Assembly: GCA_000708835.1 (NCBI GenBank)
Contig: DF237280.1
Span: 36,526-100,525, forward strand
From: Klebsormidium nitens
Lineage: Eukaryota > Streptophyta > Klebsormidiophyceae > Klebsormidiales > Klebsormidiaceae
Length of the DNA: 64,000 nt
Direction: 5' to 3'
The position numbers were made by a program, and so were the translations under genes. This document shows, in pieces, positions 39,701 to 52,061 of the stretch; position 1 is the first letter of the stretch; each line of letters begins with the position of its first letter. The notes under the pieces are model-generated. The model was not told the origin of the DNA and made no database searches. It saw only the letters and a list, made by a program, of their open reading frames with translations.

Positions 39701-40851
39701 CGTGTGAGAGCTGAGGAGGAACGGCGACGCCAGGTGACTGTGGCTTGTCCGTGCGAACATGCTGACGTCTTCTTTGTCTGCACTTCTATATTTGGTCGGA
39801 AGTCGGCCGTTGCATACGAAAGGTTGATGTTGGAGCTCCCAATCGTCGGTGATCGTAGGAGGCCGCCTGGCAAGCGTTTGGTCTATAACGGTTGACTGCC
39901 AATGAAACCGATTGGTGGAACAACATTAAGGTTGGCAGCCGAGACAGTCTTCGTTCCGACTGAGGCATACTCTGCTCTTTCTTGTCATCGAGGATTGTCG
40001 GTTAGAAGCTAGCGCCTGCGAAGCGTCCGACATGTTACTGCTGGGACGAAAACTGCGGGACCGATGCCGGACATTCCTAGGTGGGGGCCAAGTCTGACTT
40101 CGCTTCGATTCCTTTTCGGCAGGAAGAGGAGCAAAGACGGCAGGAACGGGAGCGCTACGAGCGTGACGTCATCGAAGGGCAGCGGCGCATCGCGGAGCTG
40201 GCCGCGCAGAGGGCCGCCCAGGAAGAACGAGATCGGGCGGAACAGGAGCGGCTGTGGCGGGAGCAGCAGGCGGAGCAGGAGGCGCGGAGGCAGAAGGAAG
40301 AGGCGGACCGCAGGGTGGCGGAGGAACTAGAGCGGGCCGACCGGGAGCGGCTCCAGCAGCAGGAGCTGCAGCAAATGCAGGCTGCAAATACGGTTGGGGT
40401 GCAAGGCGGTGGTTGGCCCCCGGGGGGGGGGCAGTTCGGGCCGTACTTCGCCCCACCGCCACAGCCCCCCCACCTCGACCATTTTCAACCGGTGTTACTT
40501 CCCCCACCTAACCCACCTTATCCTCACATGCCACCACAGAGTCATGAGTCCACACCGCCTGTGAATGGTGACTTCACCCCAGTGCCGGCCTATCCATATC
40601 AACCACCCAATCAACAAACACCTCCTCCCCAGCTGCTTCCACCCCAGCCTCAATACCAGGTAAGTCCGGGGCCGCAGTTCTATCCTGGCCCTTATGCCCC
40701 GCCACCTTACCAAAACCAGGGGCCGGTTATGCTTGGTCCCCCGCCATTCCCCTATATGCAGCCACCCGGGCCGTACGTTCAGCCTCATGCGGAGGGGGCG
40801 TACATGATGCCTGGGACGTGGCCGCCACCACCGCCGCAAGGTTACCGATAA
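36710..40851 (+). CDS. ESCRT-I VPS23/TSG101-like (ELC) UEV protein with C-terminal extension
   Basis: 606 aa from eight in-phase exons: 36710-36786, 37030-37213, 37535-37720, 38100-38332, 38662-38764, 39017-39070, 39479-39733 and 40123-40851. Residues about 1-150 are a UEV domain (inactive E2-like fold that binds ubiquitin and P(S/T)AP-type peptides): IEQQITQCLEKYRGLALRLD, GTIPMSYRDKLYNIPVSI, FPVSPPACYVL and NGLVLKPQHTVVTPTG. After a short Ala/Pro-rich linker comes a steadiness-box-like segment, EDATDEAFQSLRDEKVKVED then TVRRLAREQYLNRALSRK, the piece that assembles with VPS28 and VPS37. Unlike canonical VPS23/TSG101, where this box ends the protein, about 325 residues follow: a long Glu/Arg/Gln coiled coil (EERRRQ-type) and a Pro/Tyr-rich tail with PPPY. 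Expected to act at endosomes in sorting ubiquitinated cargo. Confidence 0.88.
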
Positions 40852-42096
40852 CTTTGGGATATGTGATCTAGTGAAGGGCACCGGCACTGGTAGGTAACTT
40901 ATAAAAATGCACAGATTATCCAAGGTATCGGGTGAGAATGACTCGAATGTGGCACGAACATGGGCCTTGACGATTTGCATCAATGTGTTGCTCTTGTGGG
41001 ACTCAGAGCGAGTCCGCTCATGAAAGTGAAAGCTTGTCCAATAAAGAATGATGGATCGATAGAAAAGCATACGCCGATCCTTTTGAGCAACTGCAGCAGC
41101 AATTACATCAAGCGTCGAACTTTTATTTTGTCTAGGTCGAGCTTGACATGGGTGCTAATCATCACAGGTATCTGCCTGGCATGATGTCTGCATGACTTCG
41201 TGCATGCATGTTAAAACGCGTCCGGGCAACCGGCCATATGCATGCATGTCACGACATCATGATGGCATGCATATGTAGGCAATGATGGCTGTCATGAAAA
41301 CATCCATATCGATCCCTTTCGCCGTGCACCGACACTGCTATAGGCCCATGCGGCATGTGACAGCATAACATATGGCCGGTACCACAAATGGGATACGATA
41401 TACGAGGGCGGCAGGCTTGAAATTGTAGTAGCTCTAGCTACATATAGCGGCCCAAATTTGGGCATCTATGTAGCTAGAGAGCTAGGTATAATAAATTCGA
41501 TGCACCAAGCAATCACTATGCAGACATACACTCCCTGGAAAGCTTACTACCGTACTGCTATTTGATTTCGGCAACTTCAACGCCGAAAAGTTAATAATGA
41601 AACGTTTTATCCTTTCGGCAGACCTAGTGTTACCTGCTAAAAAGCACCATTATCGACCATTATCGCTCCAAAATATTTTCCAGCGAAATTCGGCAGGGCA
41701 CATAATTATTTATTTTTTGCCGAAATCACGTAGCAGTACGGTATGTATCTTTAGCAAAAGTGCTGAGCAAACACTGTGAGTTGATCTTTACTTTGATAAT
41801 ATTAAGTTGGTTCCTTGGAAAAGAACCCTCAGCTCGCAATCCAGCTAGAGCTTCCGACACAAGAAACAGTGCCTCCCAATCAGCATCTACCATTGAACCC
41901 ACCGTTTCCAAGTTCACCTGTTCCTTTTATCCTACAACCTCCCAACTTCGACAATTATCCAGTAATAAGGTGCAGTGTCTTAAGCACCAAAGCTTTCCCT
42001 GCGTAGACTTCCGACCTTGTCATCACCTCCGTTTGTCAAGTAAGTACTCTGCCGCTCAGAGCAAAATTGTCTCGATCAACTGGCTAATTTGACCGC
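40852..42096. other. Tail-to-tail intergenic region, VPS23-like / acetolactate synthase
   Basis: 1.2 kb without a recognised gene. Clustered TGCATGC and GCATGCAT words at about 41203-41275, and a Family B MITE at 41548-41743. Confidence 0.6.
41548..41743. mobile_element. Family B MITE (TACCGTACTGC ends)
   Basis: 196 bp flanked by TA. The left end is TACCGTACTGCTATTTGATT. The reverse complement of the right end is TACCGTACTGCTACGTGATT. Both continue into TTCGGCA. TTCGGCA or its complement recurs inside (about 41570, 41581, 41613, 41690 and 41717). No coding capacity. Confidence 0.85.
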
Positions 42097-45000
42097 CTAG
42101 TATTTCCTTCTGCCATCTCCCTCTACGATGATATCCTTGAACTCCCCTCCACCGGGAATCATAGGCAGCACGTGCTCCTGCAACCGACCAACCAGCGGTG
42201 TGAGCAGCTTATTCAAAAAACGTAGTCAATATTCCGCAAAAGGTACTATTTGCAGAGTGAAACAGATCCACCACGACGGGCAACTGCGAACAGGGCGAAC
42301 TGTCAACGGAAGCAGATTCATATGGCCCACGGCGGCATTGCAACATACCTGGTGCGGCACGATGACGTCCAGGAGGTAAGGGCCCGGCGTGTCCAGCATT
42401 GTCTGGATGGCCTCGCGCAAGTCCTGGGGCCGCGACACGCGAGCCGTGGGCACCTGCAAACACAAACGCACTTCTGGTAAGCCGGGCGAGAAACATCGCT
42501 GGAAAGAGAAACACACTTAGATAATATTTGAAAGACAAGAGTTTTTAAAGAAAACGGCGCTTCCTCGCAGCATTAGGGGGCCTGCGGCGACGCACTCCAT
42601 GGGGCATAAGTTCAGACAAGAAAGATCTGCCACACAACGCTCACTGACCTTGCACGCCTCGGCGAACTTGCAAAAGTCGGGGAAGATATCCTCGGGTGCC
42701 TCCGGGTCTCCCAGGTACGTGTGTGCGCGGTTTGCCTGCAAGTGCACAGAAGGTGCCGGTCAGTACAGAACCTCACCAACGTTGCCTCCACAAGGTATCC
42801 GTTGTTCAAAGAAAGGCCCGTACGAGACTGATGGCAGCAGGTGAGTGTGAAGACATCGGCGAACGGCCACCCAACCTCCGTGGGGCTGACATCTACCTAC
42901 ACATATGTCCTGTGGATGTGCGCAAAAGCCCTTCTAACCCTCAACAAACCGTCAACAAACAAGCGGTAGCCAGCCGAAGACCAGCCCTCAACATACACCA
43001 CATGTCCCGACCATCGGACCGCCCATGCGCGCCCCGCTCACCTTGTAGAAGCGGTCCTCCCACTGGACGACCATGCCGAGGTGCTGGTTGTTGAGGATCA
43101 TGATCTTGACCGGCAGGTTTTCCACCTTGATCGTCGCCAGCTCCTGCACGTTCATGATGAAGCTCCCGTCGCCGTCGATGTCGACGACTACCATGTCGGG
43201 GCACGCCGTCACCGCCCCGAGCGCAGACGGCAGGCCGAAGCCCATGGCGCCAAGGCCGCCTGAGGTGACCCATCTGCACGCAAGGACCACATGCGCGTAA
43301 GGTTACGCCCCGTTTGATATGCATCCTTGCCCGGCAGACGGATGGACAGGTCTGAGGGTTTCGCAGGAAGTACAGGGACGAAGCAACTCTAGGTTATCTC
43401 TAGGTTATTATCTCTAGGTTGTTATCTCTAGGTCGAGCTTGTTAACTCGAGGTTGTTATCTCTAGGTTGAGCTTATTCAATTGTACAAGCCCGGAAACTG
43501 ATGCACTTCAGCGTGACTCAACTCAACGCAAAACGGATCCTCTTACCTGCGCGGCTCATTGTACTGGAACCACTGCGCAGCCCACATCTGGTGCTGCCCG
43601 ACGCCCGTGCTGATGATGGCGCGCCCGTTGGTCAGCTCGTACAGGGTCTGGATGGCGGACTGCGGCACGATGAAGTCGGTCGTGACCGGGAACTGCGGGA
43701 AACGAGAGAAGGAGACACGTAAGATTTGATTCAGAAGAGTTGCAAAGGAAATTACGAGGCGAACAAGCGAGTGGAAGAGGACTGCGCACAAGCGCGCGCA
43801 ATTCGAAAGACAGAGGTCGTTGAAGCTCACGGCCGCAAAATCGCAGCTGCGGATATGACAAGCTTTACAGTGCGTTCCCCAACAAGGGGCAAGACGCAAG
43901 GCGCCAAAGGAGAGGCTGAAGTCGGACTCTGACACGTCTGCTTCAGAGATACATACCTGCTCACTACAACTGTGCTGGCCCACAAGGCAGTTGATATAAC
44001 GTAACAAAGACTCGTAGTCAACCATTCAGACGACAAGGAGGGCCACAAAACAAGAAACGTTAGGAAGTCTTACCGCCATGGGGTACTTCTCCCGCTGCTC
44101 CTGCACCTCTGCCCGCCAGTCTGCGTAGTCCCACTTGTCGGCGCCGTTGGCAACCTCCTCCTGGAGCAACTCGTTGAGGCAGGCTAGCGCAGGCTTGATG
44201 TCCGCACACACAGACACGTGGGCCGCCTTGTTCTTACCTGCAGAAAGAGGGATACGTTTGATATGCATCCCCTACAGGTCAACGCGTGTATAACGCATAC
44301 GACCGCAAGTCAAGACCTGGCATACTTGCCTCCCTCAGAGTATGTCGAAACAGGGCTACCTACCAACCACGCATGACATGCAAGGAGTCATAAGCTGCGT
44401 CCAAGCTGGCACAATCACACGGCCTCAGTATCAAAACCCCCTTGACGCTCTCTTAGAAACTGAAGACATTTTTACAAAGATCGGAGGCATCAAAAGCCCC
44501 CACATCAAATCCCTTTGTTCTACTACAGAGAGCACTACATGTTACACACCAAGCTCGCTTTGCAGCTTGCAAAGCGGTTTCCTCCAGAAAGCCAAGGTGA
44601 AACTAACCAATCTCTGCAGGGTCGATGTCTATATGCACGATGCTGGCCCTGCTGGCAAACGTCTCCAGCTTCCCTGTCACACGGTCGTCAAAGCGCACGC
44701 CAAAAGCAAGAAGGAGGTCCGCCTTGTCGATTGCATAGTTGGCATACACAGTGCCGTGCATGCCCAGCATCTGAAGGGCCAGGGGGTCCGTCTGCAACAC
44801 AAAAAGCACAGCAGCGGTCAGCGCCATAGGCCAGGTGTGTCAATCACAAACCGTCAGCCCCTTTTTGTTTTGAGCAGTTGCCAAGATCAAACGCGCCCAA
44901 GGACCACTACAGAGTCACCTGACGGCTGGACGATGTCTCGTTGCATGCATCAACTATCATTCAGCGATGCTGGTGTAACGTCGCTGACTAATCGTTCAGC

Positions 45001-47487
45001 GATGTTATACCAACATCGCTGACTGTTAACAGTTCCTTCGTGTCAATTCTCACAACATTATCCGCATGCAGACAAAAATCTACTTCTCGAGCCCGAGCTG
45101 CTTCAGCTCTCTCGTTCTCCAGATACCACTGAATTCTTTAGCGCGTCAGAAATGGCTTGCCATGCCATGGAGTAGTTGCCACACCACAAGGAAAACGCAC
45201 CTCCGGGAAGGTCCCAAGGCCCATGAGCGTCTGCGCAACCGGGATCTTCATCAGCTCCACAAACTGGCGCACTTCCTCGCTGGCGTGCAGCGCGCCGCCC
45301 CCCAGGTACACCACTGGCCTCTTGGAGCTCTGCAGCAGGCGCACCACCTGGGCCATCGTGTCACGGGACGGCAGGCCGGGCAGCCGCTTGATGTACGACT
45401 GGATTCAAAGAGACAGGAAAGGTGAGCCGGGGGAGTGGGGAAGGGCGTGGGGCCATTTGAAACTGCTAATTCAGGAGTCCCTGGCCCTGCCCTTAAGACT
45501 GGGCCTGCCATTCTGAGTCCCGGCCAGCCAGGCACCCAACCCGTCTCCCTTGTCCATGAAGGACGATCATTGTCTAGGACAAAGCCTTTGCCTTCTGAAA
45601 CAAGAGTGTGGACGGAATGTAGGTCCTGCAGATGAATTTCAAAAAGGGGCCAAACGCTTCTCCTGAGACTTTCACTGCTTTCTGCAGCAAGGCCTTGCGC
45701 TCCGACACAACCACTCTTTATGCCCTTCCAATACTTTTTGCACTGAGGCCTTGTACCGAAGATCATCCAATCCAAGGATGCATGCAAGCTAGCTGCACCT
45801 GCGCCTCTTATTCAAACTTTTCTCCCCCCATGTGATCCCCTGTGCCCAAGTTAGATATCCCCTACTTCCACCACGACATGACACTCAAACCAGGCCTACA
45901 GCTCTGCACACAGGCCGTAAGCACGACAGAAGCAGGACGTAGGTTGTTGTTAATCACATTGAGGCGCATCGGCTGGTTCCAGTCCGGGATGCTCATCGTC
46001 TGCTGCACGTCCTTTGGTACGTCCACCAAGACGGGGCCGGGCCTGCCTGAGGCCGCCAGGTAGAAGGCCTCCCTGATGACGCGTGGAATGTCATCCACAT
46101 CCATCACCAGGTAATTGTGCTTGGTGATGGAGCGGGTAACCTCCACAATGGGGGTCTCCTGGAAGCCGTCTGTGCCAATCATCTTCCTAGGGACCTGCAG
46201 TGATGAGAAGGCCGAGAGTGAGACAGCGAACCAGTCAGGAGGTAGCAAAGCAGGGGTTTGAGAAAGGAGCAAGCGGAGTGCACTTAGAGCAATTGAAACA
46301 ACCTTCCATTGTAAAAACGGTACCTTGAGAGGAGTGATAGCAGCAACTATTCGATTACATCAGGACCGCCAAAACCTTTTTGTGTGGCACTAATTTGAGA
46401 GAGTCCCAACAATGTCAAAACCACAGGCAGGCGGAAAGGCCAGAGAAACCTCTGCTCAGGTCAACTTTAAGTGTTCCAACATCGTCACACAGGAAAGGCA
46501 AAACATGCGTGAATATGCTGCTCACCTGCCCGGTGATTGCCACCAGTGGCACGCTGTCCAGCATTGCATCGGCCAAGCCCGTTACCAGATTGGTCGCCCC
46601 TGGGCCTGATGTGGCTATGCACACCCCCACCCTCCCAGAAGCCTTGGCGTACCCCTCCGCCGCAAAGATCTCGCCTTGCTCGTGCCGGCAGAGAATGTTC
46701 CGGATAGACCCTGACCTTGTCAGGGCCTGATGAATCTCCATTGATGCACCCCCTGGGTACGCAAACACGTTCCGTACCCCCTCCCGCTCCAGGGCTTCTA
46801 CCAGGATATCGGACCCTTTTCGTGGTTCATTGTCCCCATATCTGTGGACAGGACACAAGACTTGAAGAGAAGGGACCAAAGGGGATAAGATGGATGAGAA
46901 GCAAAAGCAAAAAGCTACTTGACACCCGCAGACAACAGCATCCAATCAAGTACTATGAATCAATGAATGAGACACCTTTTTACAAGTGGACTATGTTATC
47001 TGAAAGCCAACACTTCAGTGCTTAGTCAACAATCTGGTTTGGACTTTGCAAGGGCTCCTTCTCACCTAGATTTGAAACCCGGGTAGAGAGGAGCTACAAA
47101 ACTTTTTCCGCTGCTAACACGGGGCAGAGACAGCTCAGCAGCTACACCATATGTATCCCCCGACACCATCTCTGTCTTTTCCACATCCTCTTGCACCGTG
47201 CTCAGGTCCTTCACTGCCGCTTGCGCCCTCACGTCCCTCCCCGATGACCCTGCTTCACACCGTGCTTCTCGCCTGCCCTGTCTCCTGGCAGAATCACCAG
47301 AGCTCTGGCAACTTTGCAGAGGTGCAGGACAACATCTGCCCTCTCCTGCCAGGAACTTACTCCGTCGCAGGGGCACAGCAGGTCGCTCAGAGCTCTGCGC
47401 TTGGGCCCTGCTACCGAACCTGTCAGAGGTTGACAGAGCCTCCACCAGTGAGGCACCCCCCGCAAGCCTGGTGCACGTGCACGCCAT
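42097..47487 (-). CDS. ALS: Acetolactate (acetohydroxyacid) synthase, catalytic subunit, plastid
   Basis: 723 aa from eleven exons that close in phase: 47487-47066, 46841-46526, 46194-45958, 45398-45201, 44791-44608, 44237-44074, 43692-43547, 43273-43042, 42735-42649, 42453-42349 and 42177-42097. It condenses two pyruvates, or pyruvate with 2-oxobutyrate, using ThDP, Mg and FAD: the first common step of Val, Leu and Ile synthesis in the plastid. Seen: an Arg/Ser-rich transit peptide; catalytic Glu in [29 protein letters not shown]; the FAD-domain [13 protein letters not shown]; ThDP motif [15 protein letters not shown] ending at [14 protein letters not shown]; and C-terminal MIPGGGEF. By Arabidopsis numbering, Ala122, Pro197, Asp376, Arg377 and Trp574 are conserved, but position 205 is Gly (not Ala) and 653 is Gly (not Ser). 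The regulatory subunit is not in the window. Divergent from uS10. Confidence 0.97.
43387..43474. repeat. Minisatellite of TTATCTCTAGGTTG-like units in an ALS intron
   Basis: About six imperfect copies of a 14-15 bp unit containing CTCTAGGTT, within the intron between exons 43692-43547 and 43273-43042. Confidence 0.9.
44960..45023. repeat. Two adjacent hairpin-forming inverted repeats in an ALS intron
   Basis: The second hairpin is TCAGCGATGTT, loop ATACC, AACATCGCTGA, with perfect 11-bp arms. The first, just upstream, uses TCAGCGATGC and ACGTCGCTGA with a few mismatches. It lies in the intron between exons 45398-45201 and 44791-44608. No target duplication was identified. Confidence 0.85.
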
Positions 47488-48195
47488 CGGCCCCGACAGC
47501 GCGCTTTATGCGCTTGTAAATCTCAGAAGTGTTGTGAGGCAGGTTGATCTAAGCAGACAGGAAAGATGTGAAGGAAAGGCGCCTGGAGGTGCTGGAAATG
47601 CAAGCTTTCCGACTCCTTCAATCTTGTCAGAAGTTAGTCGTGACGACGTGAGTCTGGATCTGCAGTCTGGTCGTCAGCGGGCTGACCAGACTTGAGAGCA
47701 GGAGTCGTGTTGGCTTTAACAACCGTTACCGCTCTAATGGGCGGACCAGATGGGGCACGTATGAAGGATTTCAACCATCCGATCTGCTCAAGTTGCCAAG
47801 CAAAATTCTTTGAAGTCGTCCGATGAGGGAAAACAGATTGAGATGGCCACTCATCGACGGTTAAGACTTGGACCTGTGGGTGTCCCATAAAACAGCACCG
47901 TTAAAAGGCTTCTGGATTTTATGCCCCTGCTTGAAATCGTTCGGGAGGCGCCTTGCTCGTCCTCTTTCACGCAAGGCTCTTGAGAAACCTCAGCAAGCGG
48001 TCGCTTCAGGGCGGCGTCTGTCTCGGGGAGTATCAGAACTGCAGGTAGGTGGTTTCTATACCCATCTTACCTCCTTTGTTCCATTACAAGTATAATTGAG
48101 TTTTCTGATATGTGTGGCGGCTGATTCTTTGTTGAGGGTTCTCAGTGGCGGTAAAGGATCTGCTGGTGTGTTGAAGTGTTCGCTGTTGTGCAGAT
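47488..48195. promoter_or_regulatory. 708-bp head-to-head upstream region, ALS / uS10
   Basis: Divergent start codons at 47487 (minus) and 48196 (plus). No exon seen. A pyrimidine-rich 5' UTR expected for a ribosomal-protein gene was not clearly found. Confidence 0.55.
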
Positions 48196-49490
48196 ATGGC
48201 CACGCCGTTGAAGCCTGGGGCTGGCAAGCCCGGTGTGGAGGAAGGAGAGCCTGTTCACCGCATCCGTATCACCCTGACATCTAAGAATGTCAAGAACCTC
48301 GAGAAGGGTGGGCGCCAACTCTCGTCGCAACTCTCGTCGTTCTGTTGATCTGTTCTGACGTCAAAAAAGAGATATTGAGCATGACTGCTCCTGGTGGGCA
48401 GCATCTATAGCAAGTTCTGGGGCAGCAAATAGGTCTCCAAGGTTTTCTGCCTTTCTCTCTGTAAGAATCAACAATTGGCCAGGTTCGTGGAGTTTGTTAT
48501 CTCGAAGGCTGGCGTCCTCATGTCATGGTGCTCGCCAGAGCTTCTACACCTTTCAGTCCGGGGCGCCCAACGTAGTTGTCAGTGATGTGCTTTTTACCAA
48601 AACACAAAGAGTTTCTGGAACTCTTCTTAAGTTGCTCAGTAGGTGCTTTCTTGTTGCGCAGTCTGCGCTGACCTCATCAAGGGCGCAAAGGATAAGCGCC
48701 TGAGGGTGAAGGGGCCCGTTCGCATGCCCACCAAGGTTCTGCGTGTGACGACCAGGAAGTCGCCTTGCGGAGAAGGTACGATTATCTCGTTTTAGCTGGC
48801 TCAAAGTTCCCTGTAAGTAGTATTGTGGATGTTTCCTTCTGTTCATCCTATCGGTTGAAAGGATTCCGAGAGTTTGGGAGAGATCGTTGAAAGTCAGCAA
48901 CGCTCCATGTGTGGACCGATACTGTATTATTGGCTTCTGGTGGTCCATGTTGGGTCGTCAAGCAGGGAGGAGGCCAGTGCAGTCAGCTTTTGGCTGGAAA
49001 GGATTTGGCCGTGCTAGGGGTAGATGAGATGGGTAAAATGCGAAGAAACATTTCGAACTTGGCATATGGCTACCTCAGTCCATGCTAATGTCTACACAAT
49101 CTAGGTTGTTCCCTGTTGGGTTTGCCCATCAGGCTTGTTGAGGGTTTCCTTTGTGGGATTGGGAGAACCCAACTGTGTCGGCTTAGCTTTTGCCGCACTT
49201 GCAACCGCTCGTTGATGGCAGCTGATGGCAGAGAGGGCACTTCTAGTGAAAGACGGTGGCCTACTGCTCGTATCACTGGCAGACGATTTTGGCCACGCGG
49301 TCACAGAAGTTTGCATCTGTCTCACTCTCCCTGTTTCTGTGCAGGAACAAACACATGGGACAGCTTTGAGATGCGCATCCACAAGAGGTTGATCGACTTG
49401 CACAGCCCCTCAGAGGTTGTCAAGCAGATTACCTCCATCAGCATTGAGCCCGGTGTGGAGGTGGAGGTTACTATCGCTGATGTCGCATAG
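48196..49490 (+). CDS. RPS20: 40S ribosomal protein uS10 (S20)
   Basis: 123 aa, full length for the family, from three in-phase exons: 48196-48307, 48662-48775 and 49345-49490. Cytosolic small-subunit protein of the head region. Recognisable segments: [60 protein letters not shown] and [20 protein letters not shown], ending [10 protein letters not shown]. No transit peptide, so it is the cytosolic form rather than the organellar S10. Introns of 354 and 569 bases follow codon phases 1 and 1. Confidence 0.98.
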
Positions 49491-50743
49491 AGGATTGAAA
49501 GGCCGTTGCTTGAACCTTTTGTAAGCATCTGTCCAGCTCCCATTTGTGGCGGTCAATATCACAAGCCTCTTTTATCCAGTGTTGTGTTGAAAGTGCTTCT
49601 TTCTTATCTGAGCATGTTGCAATCGGTATATGGTTTTTATCAGTTTCGGCGACCTTCATCTCGAATCTGATACTTCATGCAACGAGCCTACAGATGGCGT
49701 CCCATGTGATCCGTGCACTTGATAATCTAATCAGAGCGGTTTTACTAAAACACTAAACACTCCGCACATACAATCATCTAATAGAGAACATTATGTCATT
49801 GCATTATTGACTGTGCTTTCGCCTGTATTCATTGGCCTTTACTTCTTGTTTAAAACGGACAGCATTGACTTGTTGCTAGCATTGTACTGCCACTTCATTG
49901 TCGTTGATTTGCGCGGGCCTACGCGTTCCCCAAAAAGAGCCTCACTGCTCGTGATAAATTTCATTGAGGTGTACCGTACAATATAAACATGCAATTTAGT
50001 CGAACTAGGGGCCAAGACATGAGCATACAAGTGGCCTGCCCAAATATGCCATTGCTCTTGCAGTCTGCATGACCATGACACCCCGTGAGTCCCCCAATGT
50101 TGCACCATGGCCCCATCAGAGTGCCTTTCTGGCAGCAAGGGCACCAAATAACAATAATTGGGACCAATACGTGATTGCCGTGTTGTGCAGTCTTTGCCTC
50201 CAGAATTGACCGTCAGCTTTATTTGGTAACTTTATGAGGCTGCATAAGTGATGCACGATGCATAGTATGCATGCCAGGTGCAGCATGATGCATTCGCAAA
50301 CAAACCAATGCCATGCTACAGGATAGGCAAAGATTTCGGTTTGTAAATGTGATGGTATCGAATCAAACACATATACAGTTGGCCTAGGCAACAGTTCAGT
50401 CAAAGGTACAGAAGACCGTCCAAACCACAAGAACGAGATGGGACGCTGGCAGCACCATTCGTGGTGTTGCTTGTATTGCTTCAGATGTTGTTGGGAATGT
50501 CAAGTCAGCTAAACAGCAGTCACAAAGTTTCGATGAACTCATTCGCAGTGCTTCAGCCACTCAAGACCGTACGATGTGACATCATTGACAACAATCGACT
50601 TGTGTCAAACTAGATCAGCGAAGACTTTGAATTGAGATGTACACTGTGTCCAACCCAGTCCCAAGAAAACAAAAAGTGGCTGCGCCGCAGGTCCTTAACA
50701 ACAAACAGACTTCTGCGCCAACAGTTGACGTCTCCCAACGTGT
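49491..50743. other. Tail-to-tail intergenic region, uS10 / plastid bL31
   Basis: 1.25 kb with no exon recognised. A dense patch of ATGCA/GCATG words at about 50232-50296, with a further CATGCA near 49989. Confidence 0.5.
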
Positions 50744-52061
50744 TTACCTCCTTCCCTTCCCCTTCTTTCCGTCCTTCTTTGGCCGCTCCATCTTAGGATT
50801 TGGTCCAGTCAACACAGGTACTTCCGCAACAGTTCCGAGCCCCATCGCCGCATACTTCCGCTTAAACTTCTCTACCCTTCCGTCCTCCAACACTACCGTT
50901 CCGGAGCTCCCTTGATAAAAGGGATGGTTGCCTGACCAGACATCGACGGTCAGCTCGGACTTCGTGCTAGTTACGGTATACACATGCTCACCATTGCAGA
51001 ACACTTTCGCATCCTGGTAGAGCTTAGGATGAAGGTCTGCTTTTCTGCATACTATTCTGGCGGGCGCACTCTGAACCTGCAAAGAGAGTTTGCAGCAAAA
51101 ATCAGAGGATTGCAGGCACAGGTAGAGATGGGATCGACGCCCCTTTACACATGTTCAGTGAAGGAAAACGGCTGGCTACTAAAACGGACACTCAGGCATT
51201 GTTGCCCACATGCTCCTATATAATGATGCGCCAAGCAGTAGACGGTTGCCAATAACCAAAAACGAGAAACTGCACATATTCCCTGAAACCTGAATACCTA
51301 TGCTACCTCCCAATCACATAGCTCATTACGCCGTCACCTTCTCAAAGAACTTTCAAAAAGTGCCAGCCACAGAAGCATTTGCTTTGCTGCTGCTTCGCTC
51401 ACAAAAGCGGATTTCGAGAACCGGTATCTTGAAGCACAAGCAGTGCTGTGATTGACAGAGGCCCGAGTTGCTGCTGGGGGACTTGCTAATGACGGCTAGC
51501 GGCTAGATTCAAGTGTCGGTGTAAAACCTGAACTCATCTCCACAGTACATTGGTAATGGTGTACCATCATCAGCAGCAATTGAATGCAGTCCTTGAGTGG
51601 CGACGTCACAAGAGACAAGCCAAGCTTCTAACTGAACACAACTTGCAACAAACCCCCACAAAGGTCATGGGGACGCTCAAGAAAAGCATGTATGCACCCA
51701 ACCGTTCTTGCATTCTTAACCATGTTAACCCGCATAGAACTTTGATCAATCCTGTGGACAAGGCCTGATGCTCAGAAAGTCATAGACGCATCTTCTCAAT
51801 AGCAAACGCCTTCAGATTCAGAGGAATGAGCAGATAGCTTGTCCTTGGGTCCCACATTGTCAACGGCTTCGACTTCAACAACTTCCCAATACATCATCAT
51901 GCAATAACATTGCTCTTTCCAACGTCAGTGAGATGGTCGAAGTTTGGGTGTATGACCAGGAAGGACATCTGTACCTGGAGGCTCTGCCCGGACATGGAGG
52001 TGCTCTGACTGTAAAGTACCGAGCCAGCCCGAAGGCCTGCCACCGCCACACTTGACGCCAT
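50744..52061 (-). CDS. RPL31: Plastid 50S ribosomal protein bL31
   Basis: 139 aa from two exons: 52061-51975 and 51076-50744, joined in phase 0 across an 898-bp intron. Exon 1 encodes a 29-residue Ser/Ala-rich presequence starting MASSVAVAG, consistent with a chloroplast transit peptide; the intron separates it from most of the mature protein. Exon 2 has CRKADLHPKLYQDAKVFCNG, then VDVWSGNHPFYQGSSGTVV, the diagnostic bL31 segment, and RVEKFKRKYAAMG, with a Lys-rich C-terminus GKKGKGRR. It bridges the large and small plastid ribosomal subunits. An in-frame ATG 81 bases upstream (52142) would give a longer leader with charged residues and is less likely. Divergent from the APD-like gene. Confidence 0.92.

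Noticed and set aside
40169-40511. Ala/Pro/Gly-rich ORFs antisense or out of frame to the VPS23-like last exon
   Set aside because: Shadows of the GC-rich repetitive coding sequence. The plus-strand frame at 40123-40851 splices in phase with the gene.
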